A program made the position numbers and the translations under genes. Shown here piece after piece: positions 9,274-17,211 of a stretch of 64,000 bases of DNA. The notes beneath the pieces were generated by a model, which saw only the letters and a list, made by a program, of their open reading frames with translations, did not search any database and was not told the origin of the DNA. Positions within the stretch are counted from its first letter, which is position 1. Each line of letters begins with the position of its first letter. Origin of the DNA: Pseudomonadales bacterium (GTDB lineage: Bacteria > Pseudomonadota > Gammaproteobacteria > Pseudomonadales > UBA5862); NCBI GenBank assembly GCA_024234215.1, contig JACKOQ010000001.1:558001-622000 (forward strand), written 5' to 3'.

Positions 9274-9687
9274 ATGCTTCAGCCTAAAAGAACCAAATTC
9301 AGAAAACAGTTTAAAGGACGCAATCGCGGTCTGGCGCATCGCGGCAGCGAGGTAAGCTTTGGTGAGTTCGCGCTGAAAGCGACGTCAAGAGGTCGGATTA
9401 CTGCCCGTCAAATTGAATCAGCGAGACGCGCCATGACGCGCAAGGTCCGTCGTGGTGGTAAGATCTGGATACGGGTTTTCCCGGACAAACCGATCACTCA
9501 GAAGCCCTTGGAAGTCCGGCAGGGCAAAGGCAAGGGTTCGGTCGAGTATTGGGTTGCTCTGGTTCAGCCAGGCAAAATACTCTATGAAATCGAAGGGGTC
9601 TCCGAAGAGCTTGCCAATGAAGCATTTACGCTTGCAGCAGCAAAGCTTCCGGTACAGACTTCTTTTGTCAAGCGGGCATTGATGTAA
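9274..9687 (+). CDS. rplP: 50S ribosomal protein L16
   Basis: 137 aa. MLQPKRTKFRKQFKGRNRG and the QGKGKGSVEYWVALVQPGK region are characteristic. L16 positions the A-site tRNA and is a late assembly protein. A 63-base gap separates it from rpsC. Confidence 0.98.
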   Translation: MLQPKRTKFRKQFKGRNRGLAHRGSEVSFGEFALKATSRGRITARQIESARRAMTRKVRRGGKIWIRVFPDKPITQKPLEVRQGKGKGSVEYWVALVQPGKILYEIEGVSEELANEAFTLAAAKLPVQTSFVKRALM

Positions 9688-9887
9688 TGAAATACAGTGA
9701 GCTTTCAGGCAAATCTCTCCAGGAGCTGAAAGAGATGTTGCTTTCGGCGCGAAGCAGTCAGTTTCGTTACCGGATGCAAAAGGCGACTTCACAGCTTGCA
9801 CAAACACACCTGCTTGGTGAAGTGAAAGCGGATATCGCCAGATTGAAGACGGCAATCAGGCAGAAAGCGGGTGAGAGCAATGGCTGA
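9687..9887 (+). CDS. rpmC: 50S ribosomal protein L29
   Basis: 66 aa, two-helix protein. The start codon shares bases with the rplP stop (TAATG). ELSGKSLQELKEMLLSAR and HLLGEVKADIARLKT match the family. L29 lies next to L23 at the tunnel exit. Confidence 0.97.
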   Translation: MKYSELSGKSLQELKEMLLSARSSQFRYRMQKATSQLAQTHLLGEVKADIARLKTAIRQKAGESNG

Positions 9888-10149
9888 AAAACACGAAAGT
9901 GTGAGGACGCTGGCAGGCAAGGTTGTCAGCGATAAAATGGACAAGACCATAACCGTTCTGATCGAAAGAAAGGTCAAGCACCCGGTTTATGGCAAATATG
10001 TGCGCAAATCGACCAAGGTCCATGCGCATGATGAAAAAAATGAGTGCCGTATTGGGGATAAAGTGCTCATCAAGGCTTCCAGACCACTGTCGAAGACAAA
10101 GTTTTGGGAATTGGTAAACATTGAGAGTCGAGCGGTACAGCTTGATTGA
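9880..10149 (+). CDS. rpsQ: 30S ribosomal protein S17
   Basis: 89 aa. ATG at 9880 overlaps the end of rpmC by 8 bases; a GTG three codons earlier is possible but MAEKHESVRTLAGKVVSDKMDKT is the normal N-terminus. KHPVYGKYVRKSTKVHAHDE and RPLSKTKFWELV follow. It is a primary 16S rRNA 5'-domain binder. Confidence 0.97.
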   Translation: MAEKHESVRTLAGKVVSDKMDKTITVLIERKVKHPVYGKYVRKSTKVHAHDEKNECRIGDKVLIKASRPLSKTKFWELVNIESRAVQLD

Positions 10150-10179
10150 AGCTGGCAGGCGACTTTCTGGGAGCGCTAA

Positions 10180-10548
10180 ATGATTCAGGTTGAAACTGTT
10201 TTGGATGTCGCCGACAACAGTGGAGCGCGACGAGTGATGTGCATCAAGGTTCTTGGCGGCTCTCACCGCCGCTATGCGGGTGTCGGCGACCTGATCAAAG
10301 TCACGGTCAAAGAGGCTATTCCGCGTGGCAAGGTGAAAAAAGGGCAGGTGATGAACGCGGTCGTGGTCAGGACCAGGAGTGGCGTGCGCCGTTCTGATGG
10401 TTCGATCATCCGTTTTGATGGTAATGCAGCCGTGCTGCTGAACAATCAGAAGCAGCCGATTGGGACCCGCATCTTTGGTCCGGTCACCAGAGAGCTGCGC
10501 TCTGAACAGTATATGAAGATCATTTCTCTGGCCCCGGAAGTTCTATAG
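10180..10548 (+). CDS. rplN: 50S ribosomal protein L14
   Basis: 122 aa. MIQVETVLDVADNSGARRVMCIKVLGG and GTRIFGPVTRELR are diagnostic. It is the first gene of the spc set; in E. coli a promoter precedes it, but the 30-base gap here shows none, suggesting read-through from S10. Confidence 0.98.
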   Translation: MIQVETVLDVADNSGARRVMCIKVLGGSHRRYAGVGDLIKVTVKEAIPRGKVKKGQVMNAVVVRTRSGVRRSDGSIIRFDGNAAVLLNNQKQPIGTRIFGPVTRELRSEQYMKIISLAPEVL

Positions 10549-10559
10549 GAAAGGTTGAG

Positions 10560-10877
10560 ATGAACAAACTTCGCACGAATGATGAAGTCATCATCCTTGC
10601 TGGTAAGGACAAAGGAAAGCGCGGGAAGATTCTCAGAGTTTTTCCAGATGACAGAATACTTGTCTCTGGGGTCAATCTGATCAAGAAGCACCAGAAGCCC
10701 AATCCGCAAATTGGCGTCCTTGGTGGAATCATTGAGAAAGAGGCTCCAATACACGTTTCCAATGCCTCGATCTTCAATGCGTCACTGGGGAAGGCTGATA
10801 GAGTTGGATTCAGGTATCTTGAAGATGGCCAGAAGGTTCGCTTCTTCAAGTCAAGCAATGAAGTGATAGAAAAGTAA
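10560..10877 (+). CDS. rplX: 50S ribosomal protein L24
   Basis: 105 aa. The KOW motif lies in VIILAGKDKGKRGKILRVFP, followed by NLIKKHQKPNPQIGVLGGIIEKEAPIHVSN. L24 initiates 50S assembly by binding the 23S 5' end. It is preceded by AGGAAAGG. Confidence 0.98.
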   Translation: MNKLRTNDEVIILAGKDKGKRGKILRVFPDDRILVSGVNLIKKHQKPNPQIGVLGGIIEKEAPIHVSNASIFNASLGKADRVGFRYLEDGQKVRFFKSSNEVIEK

Positions 10878-10893
10878 TTCTTTGGTGGGCCAA

Positions 10894-11433
10894 ATGCCAG
10901 CGCTGAAAGATAAATTCAAGAATGAGATAATGCCGAAGCTCAAGGACGAGTTCGGTTACATGAATCCACATGAAATTCCCCAGATTGTCAAAGTGACTTT
11001 GAACATGGGGGTTGGGGAAGCGGTTGGTGACAAGAAGATTCTTGATCATGCTCTTGCTGACATGGAGAAGATCAGTGGACAGAAGCCGGTTGTGACCCGT
11101 GCCAAGAAGTCGGTCGCTGGATTCAAGGTCAGAGAAGGTTGGCCGATTGGTTGCAAGGTCACGCTTAGAAGGGATCGGATGTATGAGTTCCTTGAGCGTC
11201 TGTTGCAGATTGCGCTGCCGCGTGAGAGAGATTTCAGGGGGCTGAACCCAAAATCCTTCGATGGGCGTGGAAACTACTCGATGGGGGTCAAGGAGCAGAT
11301 AATTTTCCCGGAGATCGACTACGACAAGGTCGATCGCGTCAGAGGTCTTGATATCTGCATTACAACAACGGCGCAGACCAATAAAGAAGCGCTTGCCTTG
11401 TTGAAAGCTTTTAATTTTCCCTTCAGGGGGTGA
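10894..11433 (+). CDS. rplE: 50S ribosomal protein L5
   Basis: 179 aa, identical in length to E. coli L5. TLNMGVGEAVGDKK, the SGQKPVVTRAKKSVAGFKVREG region, FRGLNPKSFDGRGNYSMG and FPEIDYDKVDRVRGLDI are present. A TTG four codons upstream was rejected. A short hairpin, TTTGG with CCAAA (10881-10894), covers the bases just before the ATG. L5 binds 5S rRNA. Confidence 0.98.
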   Translation: MPALKDKFKNEIMPKLKDEFGYMNPHEIPQIVKVTLNMGVGEAVGDKKILDHALADMEKISGQKPVVTRAKKSVAGFKVREGWPIGCKVTLRRDRMYEFLERLLQIALPRERDFRGLNPKSFDGRGNYSMGVKEQIIFPEIDYDKVDRVRGLDICITTTAQTNKEALALLKAFNFPFRG

Positions 11434-11436
11434 GTG

Positions 11437-11742
11437 ATGGCACGGCTTTCGGTGATTCAACGCGAGCTGAAAAGAGCCGCGACTGTCGAGAAGTATGCAG
11501 AGAAGCGAGCTGCTTTGAAGGAGGTAATACTGAGCCCTTCATCGACAGATGAGCAGAAGTGGAATGCGCAATTCGCGCTTCAGAAACTTCCGAGAGACTC
11601 GAGCGCGGTTAGGAAGCGGAATCGCTGCCAATTGACTGGACGTCCCCATGGCTATTACCGGAAATTTGGCCTGGCCAGAAACAAACTTCGTGAGCATGCC
11701 ATGAAAGGTGATATTCCTGGCCTGGTTAAGGCCAGTTGGTAA
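11437..11742 (+). CDS. rpsN: 30S ribosomal protein S14 (zinc-independent type)
   Basis: 101 aa. The long form without the CxxC-CxxC zinc knuckle; a single cysteine remains in RNRCQLTGRPHGYYRKFGLAR. The start at the ATG (11437) rather than the overlapping GTG at 11434 fits MARLSVIQRELKR. S14 lies in the 30S head. Confidence 0.98.
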   Translation: MARLSVIQRELKRAATVEKYAEKRAALKEVILSPSSTDEQKWNAQFALQKLPRDSSAVRKRNRCQLTGRPHGYYRKFGLARNKLREHAMKGDIPGLVKASW

Positions 11743-11764
11743 GGTCGCACTGGAGAGAAAATTT

Positions 11765-12160
11765 ATGAGCATGCAAGATCCATTGGCCGACCTTTTGACT
11801 CGAATCAGAAATGCGCAGATGGCAGGACTGAAGCAAGTCTCTATATCGGCGTCGAAGATAAAGATTGATGTGGTGAAAGTTTTGAAAAGCGAAGGCTACA
11901 TCGCTGACTATTCCTGCGCGTCGGATGATCTAAAACCGCTCCTGACAATAAATTTGAAGTATCACGAGGGTGCAGGAGTCATCTCGGAAATCAAACGAAT
12001 CAGCCGTCCTGGACTGAGAAGATATTGCGCGAGCCAGGATATTCCGAAAGTAAAAGATGGTCTGGGCGTTGCCATACTGACGACCAGTCGTGGGGTGATG
12101 ACTGATAGAGATGCGAGAAAAGCAGGTGTGGGCGGAGAGGTTATCTGCACCGTTTTTTGA
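11765..12160 (+). CDS. rpsH: 30S ribosomal protein S8
   Basis: 131 aa. MSMQDPLADLLTRIRNAQ is the conserved start, with GGAGAG upstream; 19 extra in-frame residues before it overlap rpsN and were rejected. ISRPGLRRY and TTSRGVMTDRDARKAGVGGEVIC are family hallmarks. S8 represses the spc operon in E. coli. Confidence 0.98.
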   Translation: MSMQDPLADLLTRIRNAQMAGLKQVSISASKIKIDVVKVLKSEGYIADYSCASDDLKPLLTINLKYHEGAGVISEIKRISRPGLRRYCASQDIPKVKDGLGVAILTTSRGVMTDRDARKAGVGGEVICTVF

Positions 12161-12190
12161 TGTTTTACGAATGGTTGCTGGGACAAAGTT

Positions 12191-12718
12191 ATGTCTAGGG
12201 TTGCAAAAAAGCCGATCTCTGTTCCTAAAGGCGTGGAGATAAAGCTGGAAAATAATGTCGTTTCGATTGTGGGTCCGAAGGGAACGCTTTCGACGCTGTT
12301 GAATTCGGATATTGCGCTGGAGCAGCAATCGGGATCACTGGCTCTTTCAGTGAGAGACAGTCGTGCGTGGGCGATCGCAGGAACGACGCGTGCCCTGTTG
12401 AACAATATGGTTTCCGGGGTCGCTCAAGGATTTTCGAAGAGATTGCAGCTGGTTGGTGTGGGTTACCGGGCTAAGGTGACTGGCGATGTATTGAATCTTT
12501 CGCTTGGCTATTCACATCCGATTGATTACAAGCTTCCAGAGGGCATTACCGCAGAGGTGCCGTCCCAGACGGAAATCGTTCTGTCAGGGATCGACAAGCG
12601 TTTGCTTGGCCAGGTTGCTGCGGAAATCCGCGCCTTCCGTCCGCCAGAGCCATACAAAGGCAAAGGGGTTCGGTATTTCAATGAGCAGATTCATCGTAAA
12701 GAAGCCAAAAAGAAGTGA
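12191..12718 (+). CDS. rplF: 50S ribosomal protein L6
   Basis: 175 aa. MSRVAKKPISVPKGVE, the VGVGYRAKVTGDVLNLSLGYSHP region and RPPEPYKGKGVRYFNE identify it. It sits near the factor-binding site of the 50S subunit. Confidence 0.98.
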   Translation: MSRVAKKPISVPKGVEIKLENNVVSIVGPKGTLSTLLNSDIALEQQSGSLALSVRDSRAWAIAGTTRALLNNMVSGVAQGFSKRLQLVGVGYRAKVTGDVLNLSLGYSHPIDYKLPEGITAEVPSQTEIVLSGIDKRLLGQVAAEIRAFRPPEPYKGKGVRYFNEQIHRKEAKKK

Positions 12719-12723
12719 TTTTC

Positions 12724-13074
12724 ATGATCAACAAAAAAGCATTACGCTTGCGGCGCTCGATGCGGACCAGAGCGAAAATCAAAGAGAATGGCGTGCACCG
12801 TCTGTGCGTACATCGTACTCCAAGACATATCTACGCACAGATCATTCAGTCAGGAAGTTCGAATGTCGTGGCCTCTGCCTCAACTTGTGAAAAGGGTGTT
12901 GTTGAGGGCGTGACTGGCAACAGCGAGTCGGCCGCGAAGATCGGTTCCTTGATCGCAGCCCGGGCATTGGCCGCCGGGGTGGATAAAGTGGCATTCGATC
13001 GTTCCGGTTTTAAATATCATGGCAGAGTCAAGGCCCTGGCGGAAGCCGCCCGCGCTGGCGGTTTGGAATTTTAG
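12724..13074 (+). CDS. rplR: 50S ribosomal protein L18
   Basis: 116 aa. The ATG at 12724 gives MINKKALRLRRSMRTRAKI; a GTG at 12715 overlaps rplF and is less likely. VHRTPRHIYAQIIQ and VAFDRSGFKYHGRVKALAEAAR match 5S rRNA-binding L18. Confidence 0.98.
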   Translation: MINKKALRLRRSMRTRAKIKENGVHRLCVHRTPRHIYAQIIQSGSSNVVASASTCEKGVVEGVTGNSESAAKIGSLIAARALAAGVDKVAFDRSGFKYHGRVKALAEAARAGGLEF

Positions 13075-13085
13075 AGGAAAAGATC

Positions 13086-13592
13086 ATGGCGCTGACTGAA
13101 AAAGTTGATGCGAACGAAGGGCTTCTTGAGAAGCTTGTTCAAGTAAACAGAGTTGCCAAGGTTGTCAAAGGCGGGCGTATATTCTCTTTTACCGCGCTGA
13201 CTGTTGTGGGTGATGGTCAGGGGCGTGTTGGCTTCGGTCGCGGAAAAGCCCGGGAGGTTCCGCAGGCGATACAGAAAGCCATGGAAGCAGCACGAAAGAA
13301 CATGGTTGATGTGCGTCTGAATGGCTCGACCCTGTTTTACCCAGTCAAGGCCAGTCATGGTGCGGCCAAGGTCTACATGCAGCCGGCATCGGAAGGCACC
13401 GGAGTCATTGCGGGCGGTGCCATGCGTGCTGTTCTTGAGCTGGCGGGCGTACAGAATGTTCTTGCCAAGTGTTATGGATCAACCAACCCTGTCAATGTCG
13501 TGCAGGCAACTCTCAATGGGCTCAAGCAGATTCAATCTCCCGACATGGTTGCGAATAAACGCGGAAAGAGTTTGGAAGAGATCGTTGGGTAA
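13086..13592 (+). CDS. rpsE: 30S ribosomal protein S5
   Basis: 168 aa. The dsRNA-binding-like N-domain contains RVAKVVKGGRIFSFTALTVVGD, followed by GRVGFGRGKAREVP and the C-domain GTGVIAGGAMRAVLELAGV. S5 controls decoding accuracy and mRNA helicase activity. Confidence 0.98.
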   Translation: MALTEKVDANEGLLEKLVQVNRVAKVVKGGRIFSFTALTVVGDGQGRVGFGRGKAREVPQAIQKAMEAARKNMVDVRLNGSTLFYPVKASHGAAKVYMQPASEGTGVIAGGAMRAVLELAGVQNVLAKCYGSTNPVNVVQATLNGLKQIQSPDMVANKRGKSLEEIVG

Positions 13593-13596
13593 CTAT

Positions 13597-13788
13597 ATGA
13601 ACAAGTCTGGAAAAATCAGAGTAACGCTCAAGTCAAGTTTGCATGGCAGACTGAAAAAGCACAAAGCTTGTCTCAAGGGGCTGGGCCTGAGTCGTATCGG
13701 TCAAACTGTCGAAGTGATGAATACCCCAGAAAATTGCGGGATGATTTTCAAGGTCAATTATCTGTTGCGCGTCGAGGAGTGTGAATAA
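13597..13788 (+). CDS. rpmD: 50S ribosomal protein L30
   Basis: 63 aa, slightly longer than the 59 aa of E. coli. MNKSGKIRVTLKSSLHGR, then KACLKGLGLSRIGQTVEV and NTPENCGMIFKVNYLLRV show the L30 fold. It starts 4 bases after the rpsE stop and ends directly against the rplO ATG. Confidence 0.96.
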   Translation: MNKSGKIRVTLKSSLHGRLKKHKACLKGLGLSRIGQTVEVMNTPENCGMIFKVNYLLRVEECE

Positions 13789-14241
13789 ATGGGCAATTTA
13801 CTCTCCCTGAATGAGCTTTCTCCCGGGTTGGGTTCCAAGACTGGAAAAAAACGGGTCGGCCGCGGCATTGGTAGCGGGCTTGGAAAGACATGCGGTCGCG
13901 GACACAAGGGGCAGCGGGCACGCAAAAGTGGCAATGTCAAAGCCGGGTTTGAAGGTGGTCAGATGCCGCTCCAGCGGCGGTTACCGAAATTTGGCTTCAC
14001 TTCGCAGATCTCTCTGAGAACGGCTGAGGTTCGGCTCCAGGAATTGAACGCTCTCCCTCAAGAGGTGATCGAAGTCGATTTTTCGACGCTGAAGAAATTC
14101 GGCATCGTCAGAAAAGACATGAAGCGTGCCAAATTGATCGGTGCCTCTGGATTCGATCGCGCCATTACTCTGCGAGGTATAATGGTCAGCGCCGGTGCGC
14201 TTGCTGCGATTGAAGCCGCTGGCGGAAGACTTGATTCGTAA
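13789..14241 (+). CDS. rplO: 50S ribosomal protein L15
   Basis: 150 aa. LSPGLGSKTGKKRVGRGIGSG, GRGHKGQRARKSG and GFEGGQMPLQRRLPKFGF are typical. It is a late 23S binder. The gene abuts rpmD and ends 7 bases before the secY ATG. Confidence 0.98.
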   Translation: MGNLLSLNELSPGLGSKTGKKRVGRGIGSGLGKTCGRGHKGQRARKSGNVKAGFEGGQMPLQRRLPKFGFTSQISLRTAEVRLQELNALPQEVIEVDFSTLKKFGIVRKDMKRAKLIGASGFDRAITLRGIMVSAGALAAIEAAGGRLDS

Positions 14242-14248
14242 TCGAACG

Positions 14249-15544
14249 ATGGCGCAAGTTCCACAAAAAGCTCCAGCTGGATTCAATGAGCTCATCAACC
14301 GGCTGGGCTTTCTTCTGTTGGCGATTATTGTCTATCGGATTGGAACACATATACCTGTTCCTGGCATCAACCCGAATCGGTTGGCTGCACTGTTTGAGAA
14401 GAGCCAGGGAACGATTCTCGGTCTTTTCAACATGTTTTCAGGTGGTGCGCTTGAGCGGATGAGCATTCTTGCGCTTGGGATCATGCCGTACATATCGGCA
14501 TCGATCATCATGCAGTTGCTGTCGACCATCACTCCTCAGCTTGAGCAGTTGAAAAAGGAGGGAGAGGCTGGTCGCCGGAAGATAACGCAATATACCCGCT
14601 ATCTGACGCTTGTGCTGGCATCCATCCAGGCGGTAGGCATGTCTCTCGGGCTGGCGGGGCAGAATTTGGCTTTTGCTTCAAACTTGAGTTTCCATTTCGT
14701 GGCGTCAGTCTCCTTGATCACGGGCTCAATCTTTTTAATGTGGCTTGGCGAACAGATTACTGAGAGAGGCATTGGAAACGGCATCTCCATGCTCATTTTT
14801 GCTGGAATCGCTGCAGGTTTTCCTTCTGCAATTGGTCAGGCGATCGAGCAGACTCGGCAGGGTGAGTTGAATATATTTGTTCTTTTTGTGATTGCACTGG
14901 TTGCATTGGTGGTCGTGGCCTTTGTGGTCTTCATTGAGCGTGGTCAGCGACGTATCACGATCAACTATGCAAAGCGACAGCAAGGTCGGACAAGCTATGC
15001 CGCGCAAGTTTCTCATCTGCCACTCAAGATCAACATGTCAGGTGTGATACCTGCCATTTTCGCCAGCAGCATTCTTCTGTTTCCTGCCTCGATTGCGCAA
15101 TGGTTAGGACAGTCCAATGGCTTCTCCTGGCTGCAGGAGGTTGCGATGATGCTCAGCCCCGGGCAACCGCTGAATATCATTCTTTTTGCGGTTTTGATAA
15201 TATTTTTCAGCTTCTTCTACACGGCTATGATGTTCAACCCTCGTGAAGTGGCGGAAAATCTGAAACGATCTGGCGCTTTGATCCCGGGGATTCGACCTGG
15301 GGATATGTCTGCGCGCTACATCGATGGAGTGTTGATGAGGTTGACGCTTTTTGGCGCGATTTATATTGCCGCTGTCTGTCTGTTGCCGCAGTTTCTGGTT
15401 GTTTTGTTTAATGTGCCGTTCTACCTTGGTGGAACATCGCTGCTGATCGTTGTGGTTGTCGTGATGGACTTTGTGGCGCAAATCCAGTCGCATCTAATGA
15501 GTCATCGCTATGAATCGTTGATGAAGAAGTCGGCCAGAAAATGA
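14249..15544 (+). CDS. secY: Preprotein translocase channel subunit SecY
   Basis: 431 aa with ten hydrophobic membrane segments. The plug-region sequence PGINPNRLAALF, MSILALGIMPYISASIIMQLL of TM2, GNGISMLIFAGI, the cytoplasmic loop with ERGQRRITINYAKRQQGR and NMSGVIPAIFASS of TM7 are all recognisable. The ATG at 14249 was chosen because MAQVPQKAPAGFNEL is colinear with other SecY; 18 residues upstream overlap rplO. It forms the SecYEG channel in the inner membrane. It keeps its usual place between rplO and rpmJ. Confidence 0.98.
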   Translation: MAQVPQKAPAGFNELINRLGFLLLAIIVYRIGTHIPVPGINPNRLAALFEKSQGTILGLFNMFSGGALERMSILALGIMPYISASIIMQLLSTITPQLEQLKKEGEAGRRKITQYTRYLTLVLASIQAVGMSLGLAGQNLAFASNLSFHFVASVSLITGSIFLMWLGEQITERGIGNGISMLIFAGIAAGFPSAIGQAIEQTRQGELNIFVLFVIALVALVVVAFVVFIERGQRRITINYAKRQQGRTSYAAQVSHLPLKINMSGVIPAIFASSILLFPASIAQWLGQSNGFSWLQEVAMMLSPGQPLNIILFAVLIIFFSFFYTAMMFNPREVAENLKRSGALIPGIRPGDMSARYIDGVLMRLTLFGAIYIAAVCLLPQFLVVLFNVPFYLGGTSLLIVVVVVMDFVAQIQSHLMSHRYESLMKKSARK

Positions 15545-15593
15545 TAAAGGATCGAATTTATACTCTTTACGTGATCATGAGCATGGGGTTGTT

Positions 15594-15710
15594 ATGAAAG
15601 TCAGAGCGTCTGTCAAAAAAGTTTGCCGAAATTGCAAAGTGGTGAAGCGCAAAGGCGTGGTCCGGATCATTTGTGCAGTCGAGCCACGGCATAAGCAAAG
15701 GCAAGGCTGA
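15594..15710 (+). CDS. rpmJ: 50S ribosomal protein L36
   Basis: 38 aa: MKVRASVKKVCRNCKVVKRK, then GVVRIICAVEPRHKQRQG, differing from E. coli L36 at only a few positions. The zinc ligands (CxxC, a later Cys and His) are kept, so this is the zinc-containing form. It lies 49 bases after secY. Confidence 0.97.
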   Translation: MKVRASVKKVCRNCKVVKRKGVVRIICAVEPRHKQRQG

Positions 15711-15739
15711 TTCAATTAATTTGTCATTGGAGCATCTGA

Positions 15740-16096
15740 ATGGCTCGTATTGCGGGAATTAACATTCCAGACAACAAGCATGCTGTCATATCTCTGACTT
15801 ACATCTACGGGATTGGCAAGACCACTGCGCTCAAGATATGTGCGAATTCTGGAATTGATCCTGCGAAAAAGATTCAGGATCTCTCGGGAGAGCAACTTGA
15901 TGTCATCCGAAATGAAGTCGCCAAGTTTGTTGTGGAGGGTGACCTCAGACGTGAGACGTCGATGAGCATCAAGCGATTGATGGATCTTGGCTGCTACCGC
16001 GGATTGCGCCATCGTCGTGGTTTGCCGTTGAGAGGCCAGCGTACCCGTACCAATGCGCGAACCCGTAAAGGCCCGCGCAAGCCGATCCGTAAGTAA
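15740..16096 (+). CDS. rpsM: 30S ribosomal protein S13
   Basis: 118 aa. MARIAGINIPDNKHAVISLTYIYGIG, the H2TH region and the C-terminal RTRTNARTRKGPRK are present. It contacts P-site tRNA and the bridge to L5. It is the first gene of the alpha set; no separate promoter is evident in the 29 bases after rpmJ. Confidence 0.98.
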   Translation: MARIAGINIPDNKHAVISLTYIYGIGKTTALKICANSGIDPAKKIQDLSGEQLDVIRNEVAKFVVEGDLRRETSMSIKRLMDLGCYRGLRHRRGLPLRGQRTRTNARTRKGPRKPIRK

Positions 16097-16124
16097 TTTT
16101 TTTCTACAGATTTGGACAGAATCC

Positions 16125-16514
16125 ATGGCTAAGAACGATAGCAGTTCAAGAAAGAAGGCGAAAAGGAATGTCACTGAAGGGGTTGCGCACATTTTTGCCT
16201 CCTTCAACAATACCATCGTCACGATCACTGACCGTCAAGGAAACACATTGTCATGGGCCACCTCGGGTGGTTCTGGCTTTCGTGGTTCAAGAAAGAGCAC
16301 ACCCTTTGCGGCTCAGGTTGCCTCGGAGCGCGCTGCCACGGCTGCCCAGGAGTATGGCCTGAAGAATGTGAATGTCGAAGTAAAGGGCCCGGGCCCTGGA
16401 AGAGAGTCGGCAGTGCGTGCACTGCACAACAGTGGGCTGAAAGTTGGCAGTATTACTGATGTTACACCGATTCCGCACAACGGTTGCCGTCCTCCGAAAC
16501 GGCGCCGTGTCTGA
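16125..16514 (+). CDS. rpsK: 30S ribosomal protein S11
   Basis: 129 aa, equal to E. coli. VAHIFASFNNTIVTITDRQGN, SGFRGSRKSTPFAAQ, KGPGPGRESAVRAL and DVTPIPHNGCRPPKRRRV are diagnostic. The ATG at 16125 was preferred to an upstream in-frame start inside rpsM. S11 lines the mRNA exit on the platform. Confidence 0.98.
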   Translation: MAKNDSSSRKKAKRNVTEGVAHIFASFNNTIVTITDRQGNTLSWATSGGSGFRGSRKSTPFAAQVASERAATAAQEYGLKNVNVEVKGPGPGRESAVRALHNSGLKVGSITDVTPIPHNGCRPPKRRRV

Positions 16515-16564
16515 TTGGATTGTAGTCACACCACTGGCTGGATTAACAGATAGAGAGTTGATAA

Positions 16565-17185
16565 ATGGCTAGGTATATTGGATCTACCTGTAAGTTGGCG
16601 CGGCGTGAAGGGTCAGATCTTTCGCTTAAGAGTGGCGTCCGACCCCTTGAGTCAAAATGCAAGATTGCGGCTTTGCCAGGGCAGCATGGGCAGCAGAAAG
16701 GCAGGCTTTCTGATTATGGAGTCCAGCTTCGAGAAAAGCAGAAGGTTCGCCGAATCTACGGAGTGCTTGAGAAACAATTCAAGAACTACTACCTGAAGGC
16801 AGCCCGTTTGAAAGGCGCCACCGGTGAGAATTTGCTCAGATTGTTGGAGTCGCGTCTTGACAATGTGGTGTATCGCATGGGGTTTGCTTCAACGAGAGCG
16901 GAAGCACGCCAACTGGTGAGCCACAAATCCATTCTGGTTGATGGAAAGGTTGTAAACATTCCCTCGTTTCAGGTTGAGGCCGGTTCTTCAATTGAAGTTC
17001 GTGAAAAAGCGAAAGGGCAGTTGCGGATCCGTTCTGCGCTTGAATTGTCTGAAGGCCGAAAAAGCTGTGATTGGATTTCGGTGGACATGACAAAGCTGCA
17101 AGGTGTCTTCACGCGATTCCCGGATCGACAGGATCTGCCATCCGAGATCAATGAAAATTTGATTGTCGAGCTGTATTCGCGATGA
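16565..17185 (+). CDS. rpsD: 30S ribosomal protein S4
   Basis: 206 aa, as in E. coli. MARYIGSTCKLARREG, the LPGQHGQQKGRLSDYGVQLREKQK region, and the S4 RNA-binding domain RLDNVVYRMGFASTRAEARQLVSH are intact. The full four-cysteine zinc motif is absent. S4 is a primary assembly protein and, in E. coli, the alpha-operon repressor. Confidence 0.98.
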   Translation: MARYIGSTCKLARREGSDLSLKSGVRPLESKCKIAALPGQHGQQKGRLSDYGVQLREKQKVRRIYGVLEKQFKNYYLKAARLKGATGENLLRLLESRLDNVVYRMGFASTRAEARQLVSHKSILVDGKVVNIPSFQVEAGSSIEVREKAKGQLRIRSALELSEGRKSCDWISVDMTKLQGVFTRFPDRQDLPSEINENLIVELYSR

Positions 17186-17211
17186 TTTTGTTTGGTTACA
17201 GGTACCTATAG

